NCBI GenBank assembly: GCA_033851955.1
Contig: JAWSVK010000018.1
Coordinates: 1-64,000 of the forward strand
Direction: 5' to 3'
From: Profundibacter sp033851955
GTDB taxonomy: Bacteria; Pseudomonadota; Alphaproteobacteria; Rhodobacterales; Rhodobacteraceae
Length of the DNA stretch: 64,000 bases
Below are positions 34,128 through 42,773 of the stretch, one piece after another (within the stretch, counting starts at the first letter, position 1; the number at the start of each line of letters is the position of its first letter). The notes beneath the pieces are model-generated. The model ran no database searches. It was not told the origin of the DNA and was given only the letters and a program-made list of their open reading frames with translations. The translations under genes were made by a program, and so were the position numbers.

Positions 34128-35693
34128 ATGCGTATCCTCTTACTTCACCCACCGCACACCGCCATCGGCAGTCGTGTCCCCAAAGAAAACCTGCCGCCCT
34201 TTGGGTTGCTCTGTCTGGGTGGCCCCCTGCTTGATGCGGGCCATGAAGTGACGCTTGTGAATGCCGACCTTGGACCGATGCCAGGCGATGAAATCTTAGC
34301 CAAAATCATCGCCAACGGCCCCGACGCGGTGCTGATCGGTCACTCCGGCTCAACATCTGCCCACCCGACGGTGCTTGACCTCACCAGCCGCCTGAAAACC
34401 GCGATGCCAAATGTAGCGGTGATCTATGGCGGCGTTTATCCGACCTATCACTGGCAAGACATCCTGCGTGAAACTGACGACATCGACGTTATCGTGTGCG
34501 GCGAAGGCGAGGAAACCACCCTCGCCCTAATCAACGCGCTCGCCAACCAGTTGCCACTGGCCGACATCCCCGGCATCGCTTTTCGCCAGAACGAAACACT
34601 CCACGCCACCCGCCCAGCGCCGATGATCCGCGATCTGGATGAATATCGCATCGCTTGGGAGCTGATCGACTTTGACGACTATTCCTACTGGGGCGGCCGT
34701 AAATCCGTGATCTTGCAATTTTCTCGGGGCTGCCCGCACCTGTGTACCTATTGCGGTCAACGCGGGTTTTGGACCAAATGGCGGCACCGCGATCCAGTCA
34801 AATTCGCCGCCGAAATCGCCCGTCTGGTACGCGAACACGGGATTGAGCTGATCAATCTGGCCGACGAAAACCCGACCTCTAGCCGCCGCATGTGGCGCCG
34901 GTTTCTGGACGCCATGATCGCCGAGGATGTCGATGTCGCGATCGTCGGCTCGACCCGCGCCGATGATATCGTGCGCGATGCTGACATCCTGCACCTATAT
35001 AAAAAGGCCGGCGCACTGCGCTTTTTGCTCGGCATTGAGGGCACGGATGAGGCCACACTGAAAACCCTGCGCAAAGGCGGTACCGTGCAAAAGGACCAGC
35101 GCGCGATCAAGTTGCTGCGCGAAAACGGCATCCTTGGGCTCTGCACTTTTGCCGTTGGCTTTGAACAGGAAACCGACCGTGATTATTGGCGCCTGTTGCG
35201 GCAATTGCTGCGCTATGATCCCGACCAGATCATGTCAGTCTTTGCCACTCCGCACCGTTGGACGCCCTACTATAATGACGCCAAATCCCGCCGTGTGATC
35301 CAACAAGACCAACGGCTGTGGGACTATAAACATCAAGTGATGGAAACGCCCAAAGTTCCGGCTTGGCGGGTGTTCCTTTGGGTCAAAACTATCGAATTCA
35401 CCCTGCAACTGCGCCCCCGCGCCCTGTGGCGGAACTATTTGCATCCGGACCCCGAAATCCGCCACGCCATGCGCTGGTACACCCGCATGGGCCGCCGCGT
35501 GGTGCTTCACGAGGTCTGGCATTTTCTGTTTCGTGACAAGCGCCATATCGGCCAGACAGTGGCCGAATATTGGGGCGGCGCGGCACAATTGATCGAAAAC
35601 GCCCACGCCAAACCCACCATCAACCCAGCGAACACAAGAACAACCCCGCAACCAGATGAGTTGACGCGCCCGACCCCGCCACTTATCCCATAA
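34128..35693 (+). CDS. B12-binding radical SAM protein, BchE-like
   Basis: An N-terminal cobalamin-binding Rossmann domain (residues about 1-130, MRILLLHPPHTAIGS) is followed by a radical SAM core. The [4Fe-4S] motif is CPHLCTYC (about 202-209). The enzyme should make a 5'-deoxyadenosyl radical and may transfer a methyl group or carry out an anaerobic oxidation, as in the BchE/PhpK class. Roseobacter homologues are often labelled magnesium-protoporphyrin cyclase (BchE), but no bacteriochlorophyll genes surround it here, so I do not adopt that name. The C-terminal ~130 residues are family-specific. An AGGACGAG ribosome-binding site supports the ATG. LtrA follows closely. Confidence 0.87.
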   Translation: MRILLLHPPHTAIGSRVPKENLPPFGLLCLGGPLLDAGHEVTLVNADLGPMPGDEILAKIIANGPDAVLIGHSGSTSAHPTVLDLTSRLKTAMPNVAVIYGGVYPTYHWQDILRETDDIDVIVCGEGEETTLALINALANQLPLADIPGIAFRQNETLHATRPAPMIRDLDEYRIAWELIDFDDYSYWGGRKSVILQFSRGCPHLCTYCGQRGFWTKWRHRDPVKFAAEIARLVREHGIELINLADENPTSSRRMWRRFLDAMIAEDVDVAIVGSTRADDIVRDADILHLYKKAGALRFLLGIEGTDEATLKTLRKGGTVQKDQRAIKLLRENGILGLCTFAVGFEQETDRDYWRLLRQLLRYDPDQIMSVFATPHRWTPYYNDAKSRRVIQQDQRLWDYKHQVMETPKVPAWRVFLWVKTIEFTLQLRPRALWRNYLHPDPEIRHAMRWYTRMGRRVVLHEVWHFLFRDKRHIGQTVAEYWGGAAQLIENAHAKPTINPANTRTTPQPDELTRPTPPLIP

Positions 35694-35728
35694 GATCGCG
35701 AACACAATGATCAAAGGAAACGCCTGAT

Positions 35729-36874
35729 ATGAAACTCCAGATGTTAAAGGCCCGTGACCCCGCCGAGGAACACCGCGCCGCCACCATGTTAGAGCTGTTC
35801 TTTGATCTGGTCTCGGTCGTTGCCATTGCCGCCGCCGCGACGGGGTTGCACCACATGTTGGCGCATGGCGACATCTTGGAGGGTGTGATCAAATTCACTG
35901 CGGCTTTCGCCACTATTTGGTGGGCTTGGGTGAACTACACTTGGTACGCTTCGGCCTTTGACACCGATGACACCGCACACCGAATTGGCACCATGGTGAT
36001 CATGGCGGGCGCGCTGATCATGGCCGCAGGTGTGCATGAATTCTTTGAAACCGAGCTGATCACCCTGCCGCTGGCGGGTTATGTGGTCATGCGCCTTGGC
36101 TTGGCGTTTTTGTTCTGGCGCGCTGCCAGCGCCAACAATGGCGAATGGCGCAAAACCGCGACCCGCTATGGCCTTGGCCTCGTTGGCTTGCAAATCCTTT
36201 GGGTGGCTGCCTATCTGACGTTTGAAGCGCCTGTGCTCTACGTCGTTCTCTCGCTGCTGTTTCTGGCAGAATTCCTGCTGCCGACCTTTGCCGAGGCCGC
36301 AAAACCGACCCCTTGGCACCGCCACCACATCATTGAACGCTATAGCCTGCTCAATATCATCGTCTTGGGCGAAAGCCTGCTGGCCGTCAGCTTTGCCATC
36401 CAAGCCGCCTATCACGGTGGCCATATGGATTGGTCAATTGCGGGCCTCGCCGCCTGTGGCATAGTCTCAGTCTGCGCGATCTGGTGGCTCTATTATGACG
36501 AATTGCACCACCTATCGCTGACCACCAAAGCCCGCGGATATACATGGGTCTACGGCCATATCATCCTGTTCGCCTCAGGCGCGGCGATTGGCGCAGGGCT
36601 TGCGGTTATGGTCGAAGTGCTAGAGCACAAAGCCCACATCCCCGCCCAAATCGGCATCGCCTCAATCGCCGTTCCCGCAGCGCTCTACCTGTTCGGACTG
36701 TGGTTCATCCACGGCCGGTTCGAGCACCAAGGCCCCCGCCGCTTCGTGCTGCCACTGGCCGCCGTATTGCTGCTGCTAACCCCATTTTCCAGCTACGGCA
36801 TCTACCTCATCGCGCTGATCCTCGTTCTGGCGGTCGTGGCCAAATCCCGCCCCGAAAAAGCCGCGCACAAATAG
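35729..36874 (+). CDS. Low temperature requirement A (LtrA) family membrane protein
   Basis: This is a multi-pass inner-membrane protein of the LtrA family, named for a Listeria gene needed for growth in the cold. The biochemical function is unknown. The family signature EEHRAATMLELFFDLVSVVAIAA is present at the N-terminus (about 12-34), and RHHIIERYSLLNIIVLGESLLAV lies in the middle. About ten hydrophobic segments can be seen. AAAGGAA precedes the ATG. A dispersed repeat follows the gene. Confidence 0.92.
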   Translation: MKLQMLKARDPAEEHRAATMLELFFDLVSVVAIAAAATGLHHMLAHGDILEGVIKFTAAFATIWWAWVNYTWYASAFDTDDTAHRIGTMVIMAGALIMAAGVHEFFETELITLPLAGYVVMRLGLAFLFWRAASANNGEWRKTATRYGLGLVGLQILWVAAYLTFEAPVLYVVLSLLFLAEFLLPTFAEAAKPTPWHRHHIIERYSLLNIIVLGESLLAVSFAIQAAYHGGHMDWSIAGLAACGIVSVCAIWWLYYDELHHLSLTTKARGYTWVYGHIILFASGAAIGAGLAVMVEVLEHKAHIPAQIGIASIAVPAALYLFGLWFIHGRFEHQGPRRFVLPLAAVLLLLTPFSSYGIYLIALILVLAVVAKSRPEKAAHK

Positions 36875-37193
36875 ACAGACCTAGCTCGGATTCAAGGCGA
36901 AGCCGCCGAGCGATCGCCGGCCCGCCCCATCGGGTCGGCGATATGAAATCCCATCGCAAGCTGGCAAGCGCAGACTGACGTTACAAGGATAAAGTGCCAA
37001 CCTGAAACCCAAATCGCCACCCGGCGGCCCGTCGCCCGCTCAGCCTGTGCGTTTGAAACAGCGGCGATTTGTTCGTTAAGCCCACAAAAACATGTGCTGA
37101 AGCCTAGCTATGCGGAAGGCGCGACCCTGTTTATTTGCGGTGTTCTTCGTTTTCTGTACCAGTAAAATAACCCGAGCATTTCACACGAGCCAC
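36875..37193. other. Intergenic region with repeat
   Basis: Beyond the repeat at 36887-36941 nothing is recognisable. No gene and no strong terminator are seen between the LtrA gene and the converging 251-aa gene. Confidence 0.5.
36887..36941 (+). repeat. Dispersed hairpin repeat family B, copy 1
   Basis: These ~55 bp match the reverse complement of 58851-58906 with only a few differences. They contain the dyads GGCGAAGCC and ATCGCCGGCCCG...CGGGTCGGCGAT, so they can fold into two hairpins. The location just after a coding gene is typical of REP-like elements. Confidence 0.75.
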
Positions 37194-37949
37194 CTACGGT
37201 TTTCTGCCGCAATAGTTCGTCATTGTCTCGTTGCAACCTCCAGAATTCCCACTCCAGCATTTCTTGTCGCTCTTCCAACTACTGGGCCTCATGTACCGTC
37301 CCCACCTGTACCAAAGATTACCGTAGTTTGCCGACATCTCTGACGTACCTATGTCCGAGCGCGTAACCAATGATCGGAGAGGCTGTTCTTCCAACGCCAC
37401 AATGTAGGGATAAGTCACCCATCTTTTGCCTATATAAATTCTAGGTACATCTGGACGGCGATTGAAAGGAAACGAGCAGTATAACGAAAGCTCGGGTGCC
37501 ACGACATTCAAACGGCTACGTCTCACTTTTAAAGGCAACTCGTTGATATCCATAAGAAGTGCCTGATCGCAAAGCTGAAACAGATTGAGGTCGAGCATTC
37601 CACCAGATGGAAGCTTTGCCTGCAAGGTTTCAAAACCAATGCTTTTGGGGCGGATGCCTGCTTTTGGCCCTCCACTCTTTAGGTTCCACTTGGTTGCAAA
37701 GTAACCTTCGTAGCAGACGATATTCGTTGTGAGCGTTTCAGTGCCTTCCTTGGTTCCGAACTCGCTCTCCACAGTCACAACACGGGCAACCGCCTCCTCC
37801 CAAACAAGATCGTTTTTCGTGTCCATGCGAGATACATTCCATGTGTGCGTCCAAGGATAGACAACATAAAGCATGAAACCACTTAGTGCGGCCAAAGCTG
37901 TTGGCACGCCAACAATCAGTCCGATTGTCCAGAGAATGAATTTAGCCAT
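37194..37949 (-). CDS. Uncharacterised exported or anchored protein, 251 aa
   Basis: I do not recognise a family. An N-terminal hydrophobic helix (FILWTIGLIVGVPTALAALSGFMLYVVY, about 4-31) acts as anchor or signal. The rest is soluble and has several Cys (IVCYEG, LCDQ, SLYCSF, KKCWSGNSGGC, NYCGR), which suggests disulphides in the periplasm. Base composition looks more A+T-rich than the neighbours, a hint of acquisition. There is no clear ribosome-binding site. Confidence 0.7.
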   Translation of the reverse strand: MAKFILWTIGLIVGVPTALAALSGFMLYVVYPWTHTWNVSRMDTKNDLVWEEAVARVVTVESEFGTKEGTETLTTNIVCYEGYFATKWNLKSGGPKAGIRPKSIGFETLQAKLPSGGMLDLNLFQLCDQALLMDINELPLKVRRSRLNVVAPELSLYCSFPFNRRPDVPRIYIGKRWVTYPYIVALEEQPLRSLVTRSDIGTSEMSANYGNLWYRWGRYMRPSSWKSDKKCWSGNSGGCNETMTNYCGRKP

Positions 37950-38085
37950 GGTAAGAACGTAAACAACTCATGATTGACAAACAAGACCCAGACTCACGGT
38001 TTGTGGGGCTATCAAATATCGTAGATATGGGCTCCCTACCAACCTTGAACGCCCCACCTAGAACCTAGCATATCCGTCCCCCAAA

Positions 38086-38490
38086 TCACTCCACCATCGT
38101 GGTCAGCGTCGCGTCTTCCGCATCCGCCTTTGGCAAATCATCCGCCAACTCGTAATAATCACCCTTATCCGCACAGAATATGTGCCCGATCAGCGACAAC
38201 CCCGTGTCCCCGTCAAACGTGCCCGCATGGATCGACAGGTTCACCCCCGCCCCGTCCCAAAACAGGTTCGATCCGCAGGTGCCGCAAAACCCGCGTCGCG
38301 CCGTTTCGGAGGATTGAAACCACGTCACTTCACCAGTCACCGAAATGTCCCCGCGCGCACAGGACGTCGCCGCCACATGATGCCCGCTGCCTTTGCGGCA
38401 TTGCCGACAATGACAGGCAATCACAGGCCGCAGCGCCCCCGTTACACGGTATTGCACCGCCCCGCACAAACAACTTCCCGTCTTGCTCAT
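38086..38490 (-). CDS. GFA-family (glutathione-dependent formaldehyde-activating-like) protein
   Basis: This is a small zinc-binding protein of the GFA/Mss4-like fold. The zinc cysteines are visible in CLCGAVQY, CHCRQCRKGSG and GFCGTCGSNLFW. Most family members do not act on formaldehyde and have no known substrate. The start at 38490 gives MSKTGSCLCG and overlaps the previous stop as ATGA. A longer frame from 38517 is less likely. It is the third gene of the aroA unit. Confidence 0.9.
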   Translation of the reverse strand: MSKTGSCLCGAVQYRVTGALRPVIACHCRQCRKGSGHHVAATSCARGDISVTGEVTWFQSSETARRGFCGTCGSNLFWDGAGVNLSIHAGTFDGDTGLSLIGHIFCADKGDYYELADDLPKADAEDATLTTMVE

Positions 38491-38996
38491 TTCGTCGCCT
38501 TTCGTTTTGCCCGCCATGCCCGCACCAGCCCCTCAAACAACGCCAAAACGGCCAGCCCGATGGCGATCCATTTGCGTTCGGTCCATTGGCTCGCAACCAT
38601 GATCATCGCCTCAGTCACGCCATCACCGGCCCGCAACATCACAGCCACCGCCGCGTTTTCCAAATAGTCAAACCCAGCCGCCACCAGCGGCAGCGTGCTC
38701 GCGATCCAGCGAACCCAGCCCTGAAAAACTTGGGCATAACCCATCACCAACACCACCGCCAGTAACGCCGGAAAGGCACTGTCCAACCTGTGCTGCACAT
38801 TCAGGTAAAAATCGCGACCATCGTCAGAAAGTGCCGCCAAAAACGCCTTGGCTTCAGCCGTGCTGTAGCCACCCAAACGGGCATCGAACAGGGCCAAACC
38901 CTGCGCATCTGCCATGATCAACGGGCCCGACCAAAACAACATCGTCAGAAAAACGCCCACCGTCGTCGCACACAGTAACCAGAATATCAGACGCAT
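38487..38996 (-). CDS. Uncharacterised inner-membrane protein, 169 aa
   Basis: The family is unknown to me. Four hydrophobic segments are visible (about 3-28, 73-88, 95-118 and 143-158), with short loops and a basic C-terminal tail (RAWRAKRKATK). AGGAGACAGCT lies just before the ATG. It begins 9 nt after aroA and overlaps the GFA gene by 4 nt, so the three are probably co-transcribed. Confidence 0.78.
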   Translation of the reverse strand: MRLIFWLLCATTVGVFLTMLFWSGPLIMADAQGLALFDARLGGYSTAEAKAFLAALSDDGRDFYLNVQHRLDSAFPALLAVVLVMGYAQVFQGWVRWIASTLPLVAAGFDYLENAAVAVMLRAGDGVTEAMIMVASQWTERKWIAIGLAVLALFEGLVRAWRAKRKATK

Positions 38997-39005
38997 AGCT
39001 GTCTC

Positions 39006-40355
39006 CTAATTGATACGCTCCAACCGCGCACCCAATGCCGCCATCAATGGCTCGAATATCGGAAAGCTTGTGGTGATGGGCGCGCCGTCATCAATCGAAA
39101 CGGGCTGCTGGCTGCTCATGCCCAAACACATGAAACTCATGGCGATCCGGTGATCCAGATGGGTTTTGCATATCCCGCCACCTGTCACGGTGCCCGCCCC
39201 TTGCCCCGTCACGATCAGCGTGTCTTGATCTTCTTCAATCGCGACGCCATTGGCCTCAAGCCCGCGCGCCATCGCGTCAATGCGGTCACATTCCTTGACG
39301 CGCAGCTCTTTGACGCCGCGCATCACGGTGCGCCCTGTGGCGTTCGCCGCAACCACTGACAGGATCGGGTATTCGTCAATCATGCTGGCCGCGCGCTCTG
39401 CCGGAACCTCAATCCCGACCATATCAGCCGAGAACCGCGCCCGCAGATCAGCCACAGGCTCGCCGCCTTCAATCCGCTCGCTCTCATAGACCAAATCCGC
39501 GCCCATTTCGCGCAGCGTGGTGAACAATCCGATGCGGGTTGGGTTCAAGCCAATGCCGGGCACCAACACGTCCGATCCTTCAACGATCAACGCCGCACAA
39601 ACCGCAAAAGCCGCCGAGGATGGATCACGCGGCACTACAATGTCTTGGGCTTGCAACACGGGCCGCCCCGTCAAGGTGATCTCCCGCCCGCCGTCAATTT
39701 CCTCAACCGTAATTTCAGCGCCAAAGCCCGCCAACATCCGCTCGGTATGATCGCGGGTCGCCTCCTGCTCAATCACCACAGTTTTGCCAACCGCATTCAG
39801 CCCCGCCAGCAACACCGCCGACTTCACCTGTGCCGAAGGCACTTCCATCTCATAGCGCACGGCTGCCGCATCTGCCGAACCCGTAATGGTCATCGGCAAA
39901 CGGTCGCCCGCGGCCCCATCAGATTTCGTGCCAAACAACGCCAACGGCCCCGTGATGCGCCCCATCGGACGCGAACGCAAACTCGCGTCACCCGTAAACG
40001 TGGCCGTAATCGGACAAGTCGCCATCGCGCCCATGATCAACCGCACACCCGTGCCGGAATTGCCGCAATCAATCACCGCATCAGGCGCGCTAAAACCACC
40101 GACCCCGACGCCCTGCACGGACCATTCACCGCCGCCATGTTCAACCACATCGGTCCCAAGACTGCGCATCGCGCGCGCCGTATCCAGCACGTCGTCGCCT
40201 TCCAAAAGGCCCGTAATTCGCGTTTTCCCGACGGCCAACGCCCCCAGAATCAGCGCCCTGTGAGAGATCGATTTATCCCCCGGCACCTCGGCCACGCCTT
40301 TCAGCGCACCGCATTTACGTGACCTCATTGGGGTTGGTTCACCGTGACCAGACAT
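39006..40355 (-). CDS. aroA: 3-phosphoshikimate 1-carboxyvinyltransferase (EPSP synthase)
   Basis: This enzyme makes 5-enolpyruvylshikimate-3-phosphate from shikimate-3-phosphate and phosphoenolpyruvate. Motifs include PGDKSISHRALILGALA, GNSGTGVRL, PSAQVKSAVLLAGLN, RDHTERML and EYPILSV...ELRVKECDR. The protein resembles the Agrobacterium CP4 (class II) type over its whole length. However, the position of CP4 Ala100 is Gly here (GNSGTG), as in glyphosate-sensitive enzymes. AAGGAAAACAC precedes the ATG. Confidence 0.97.
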   Translation of the reverse strand: MSGHGEPTPMRSRKCGALKGVAEVPGDKSISHRALILGALAVGKTRITGLLEGDDVLDTARAMRSLGTDVVEHGGGEWSVQGVGVGGFSAPDAVIDCGNSGTGVRLIMGAMATCPITATFTGDASLRSRPMGRITGPLALFGTKSDGAAGDRLPMTITGSADAAAVRYEMEVPSAQVKSAVLLAGLNAVGKTVVIEQEATRDHTERMLAGFGAEITVEEIDGGREITLTGRPVLQAQDIVVPRDPSSAAFAVCAALIVEGSDVLVPGIGLNPTRIGLFTTLREMGADLVYESERIEGGEPVADLRARFSADMVGIEVPAERAASMIDEYPILSVVAANATGRTVMRGVKELRVKECDRIDAMARGLEANGVAIEEDQDTLIVTGQGAGTVTGGGICKTHLDHRIAMSFMCLGMSSQQPVSIDDGAPITTSFPIFEPLMAALGARLERIN

Positions 40356-40417
40356 GTGTTTTCCTTAACTAAAATCCACAGCCCGATTTACGCGCCTTAT
40401 GGCACTGAAACCAACAG

Positions 40418-40503
40418 TGGTACCCGCGGCCGGGCTCGAACCGGCACGGCCTTCCGGCCCAGAGATTTTAAGTCTCTTGTGTCTACCATTCCACCACGCG
40501 GGC
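40418..40503 (-). tRNA. tRNA-Leu (anticodon UAA)
   Basis: The sequence folds as a class II tRNA: acceptor GCCCGCG/CGCGGGT, anticodon stem AGAGA/TCTCT with loop CTTAAAA (anticodon TAA), long variable arm GGGCCGGAAGGCCGT, T arm GCCGG-TTCGAGC-CCGGC and an encoded CCA. It lies between marR and aroA. Confidence 0.97.
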
Positions 40504-40638
40504 ATTGTTGGGCGGGTTAAATGCAGGCGCGACAATAGCGGCTAAGTCGCCAAGAGCAAGAGGCATTCGAAGGCCGACATGCAATCAACAATGCTGGCAT
40601 CAATTTTGGCCAAAGGCGCAGTGCCCAAATAACGCCAA

Positions 40639-41181
40639 TCAGAACTTGGAGAGATTGTCGCTCATGATCCGTGCGACCCGTAAAAACGCTTCTATATCTT
40701 GCGGATCACACCCTTGAATCAGCTGTTCTTCACGCTCAAGCGCGGTGGTCAAAATACGCCCGTGCAAATCGTATCCGGCGGCGTTCAGCCACCAGTTTTT
40801 CTTGCGAATGTCCAAACTGACGATCTCGCTTTCCACAAGATTTGCCTCAGACAACTTGAGCAAGGCGCGGCTGACTTGCCCCTTGTCGGTCGAAATGACT
40901 TCGCCAATGCGCACGGCGGGAATATTTGCCTCGATGGCAAGCATCGACATAACGCGCCATTCAACAATACCAATGCCGAACTGCTCTCGATATTTTTGTG
41001 ACGCGCCGCGCGACAATGCATTGTTGATCGAGCTTAGGAAACTTGGGATATAACCGTCCAGATCAATAACCGTGCGGCCTTCAACCTGTTTGACAGATGT
41101 CGACAAACGCCCCTTTGGACATGTCAGATCACCCGCAGCGGAACGTTCATTATCTGGCTTCACGTGGCTTCCATCTGGCAT
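40639..41181 (-). CDS. MarR-family transcriptional regulator of the TRAP/P450 operon
   Basis: The winged-helix MarR fold is visible: SRGASQKYREQFGIGIVEWRVMSMLA, then IPAVRIGEVISTDKGQVSRALLKLSEANLVESE and the wing SLDIRKKNWWLNAAG. MarR repressors usually release DNA on binding aromatic acids or phenols. The start lies 4 nt after the ferredoxin stop, so it is the last gene of the dctPQM-P450-ferredoxin unit. A tandem dyad upstream of dctP is a natural operator for it. The N-terminal ~35 residues are longer than usual, and a later start is possible. Confidence 0.88.
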   Translation of the reverse strand: MPDGSHVKPDNERSAAGDLTCPKGRLSTSVKQVEGRTVIDLDGYIPSFLSSINNALSRGASQKYREQFGIGIVEWRVMSMLAIEANIPAVRIGEVISTDKGQVSRALLKLSEANLVESEIVSLDIRKKNWWLNAAGYDLHGRILTTALEREEQLIQGCDPQDIEAFLRVARIMSDNLSKF

Positions 41182-41185
41182 CGAG

Positions 41186-41509
41186 TCAAAGCTGACCTTC
41201 GGGGATAGACACCATTATCCCATCCAGTTTTTCAGACAGCTCGATCTGACAAGACAAACGGCTTGCAGGCTCACGTTCAGTCACAGTGCAGTCGAGCATA
41301 TCGTCTTCCATGTCCGACACTTCGCCCGTTAATGTCAACCAATTGCCCTCGACAATCACGTGGCAAGTTGCACAAGACATCGACCCGCCGCATTCCGCAA
41401 CAACCCCCTCAATGTTGTTGGCTTTCATGGCCTCCATCAGGCTCAGACCGGGTTGAGACTCAAATATCTGCTCACTTTCGTTTTCATTTTTAACGATGAA
41501 TCGCACCAT
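41186..41509 (-). CDS. Adrenodoxin/putidaredoxin-type [2Fe-2S] ferredoxin
   Basis: This small electron carrier serves the adjacent P450. The cluster ligands are Cys40, Cys46, Cys49 (CGGSMSCATC) and Cys87 (LSCQIEL), the vertebrate-type C-x5-C-x2-C...C pattern. The length is 107 aa. The ATG at 41509 shares one base with the P450 stop (TAATG), with AAGGGA upstream, so translation is coupled. A matching ferredoxin reductase gene is not found in this window and must be supplied from elsewhere. Confidence 0.95.
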   Translation of the reverse strand: MVRFIVKNENESEQIFESQPGLSLMEAMKANNIEGVVAECGGSMSCATCHVIVEGNWLTLTGEVSDMEDDMLDCTVTEREPASRLSCQIELSEKLDGIMVSIPEGQL

Positions 41510-42741
41510 TATGCTGTTCCCTTTTTGGTAAGTTTGATTGGTAGACTTGCAAGTGAACGGATCGAGTTTCCGGGCCGCCATTTTGCCGCCCCCGCAAATT
41601 CAATCCTGTCGACTTGATTTAGGAGTGCCGCCAAAACCGCCCCCACTTCGGCCCGCGCCAGATTTTGGCCAACGCAGCCATGTACCCCAGCCCCCATGCC
41701 CAAGTGGCCCTGCACCTGACGGGTGATGTCAAAACTGGCGGCATTGGGCCAGTGGTTTTCGTCGCGGTTGGCCGCACCCAGAACACAAAGGATTTTTGTG
41801 TCTTCTTGGATTTTCACGCCGGACACGTCGGTATCAATATCCGCCGTCCGACAGAATGAATGCACTGGCGAAGTATAGCGTAACACCTCTTCAAAAGTTG
41901 CGCGTGCCAACTGCGGGTTTTGTTTCAAAACCTCAAATTGATCCGGATTTTCAGCGAGACAGAACAACAGGTTACCAATACCAGTCACTGTCGTATCGAC
42001 GCCGGCCGAAAGCAAGGATCGCACCAAAAGCGCCGCCTCTCGGGGCGTGATGTCCCCACTGTCGGCATAGGTATAAACCCCTGCCCCGATGCCATCTTCA
42101 TGCAGGTTCTCGCGCTGACATTGCTCGGTGATCCACGGCACAACCGCGCCTTGGACAGACAGGGCCGCGCGCCGGATTTCATTATCAGGCCCCAGCGCAT
42201 CAAACACCATCGCGCCGTAGTCGATCAAGGCGCGGGCATTGAGCTCTTTCATTCCCAAAATCTTGGGGAAAACGGTCGTGGGGTAAACCTCGGCCAAATC
42301 AGCCACCGCCTCAATCGTACCCTGCGCAACAACGCGAGCGACCATTTCATCGGCGATAGATTGGAACACCTCAGCCTTTTCGCGCATCACCTTTGGCGAC
42401 AACGACTTGGCCATAACCCGGCGTACACGGGTGTGGTCCGGCGGGTCCACCTCAAGAATAATGCTGGCCGGACGCCACGGTTCAGCCAGCTTAAAATCCA
42501 CCAGTCCAACACCGCGCGACGACACGAAACGCGTGCTGTCGCTAAAGACCTCTTTGGTCTCATTGTAGCGCCCACAGGCCAAAATGGCGTATTTCGGAAT
42601 ATAGGTAAATGGACCTTTGGACCGCAGCTCCTGATAGAACGCGTTGGGGTCAGCCAGAACCGTTTCGGCATAGGGGTCAATGTCCCAAATCGGCACACCA
42701 CTTGGTGGCTCGATCGCAATGTGACCTTCAATCATTCCCAT
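41509..42741 (-). CDS. Cytochrome P450, CYP199A-like (aromatic acid oxidation)
   Basis: This is a soluble bacterial P450. The oxygen-activating I-helix is SLLSAGVDTTVTGIG, the ExxR helix is FEEVLRY, and the haem-thiolate loop is MGAGVHGCVGQNLAR. Blocks such as SSRGVGLVDFKLAEPWRPASIILEVDPP, LLVRSLLSAGVDTT and DITRQVQGHLGMGAGVH are very close to my recollection of CYP199A enzymes, which oxidise para-substituted benzoates such as 4-methoxybenzoate. The ATG at 42741 (MGMIEGHIAIEPP) is preferred because it has CGGAG upstream and fits family length (410 aa). The longer frame reaches into the dctM end. Substrate assignment is inference. Confidence 0.9.
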   Translation of the reverse strand: MGMIEGHIAIEPPSGVPIWDIDPYAETVLADPNAFYQELRSKGPFTYIPKYAILACGRYNETKEVFSDSTRFVSSRGVGLVDFKLAEPWRPASIILEVDPPDHTRVRRVMAKSLSPKVMREKAEVFQSIADEMVARVVAQGTIEAVADLAEVYPTTVFPKILGMKELNARALIDYGAMVFDALGPDNEIRRAALSVQGAVVPWITEQCQRENLHEDGIGAGVYTYADSGDITPREAALLVRSLLSAGVDTTVTGIGNLLFCLAENPDQFEVLKQNPQLARATFEEVLRYTSPVHSFCRTADIDTDVSGVKIQEDTKILCVLGAANRDENHWPNAASFDITRQVQGHLGMGAGVHGCVGQNLARAEVGAVLAALLNQVDRIEFAGAAKWRPGNSIRSLASLPIKLTKKGTA

Positions 42742-42773
42742 GGAATTTTTCTCCGTTTTAAGTGTTTCGGCCC

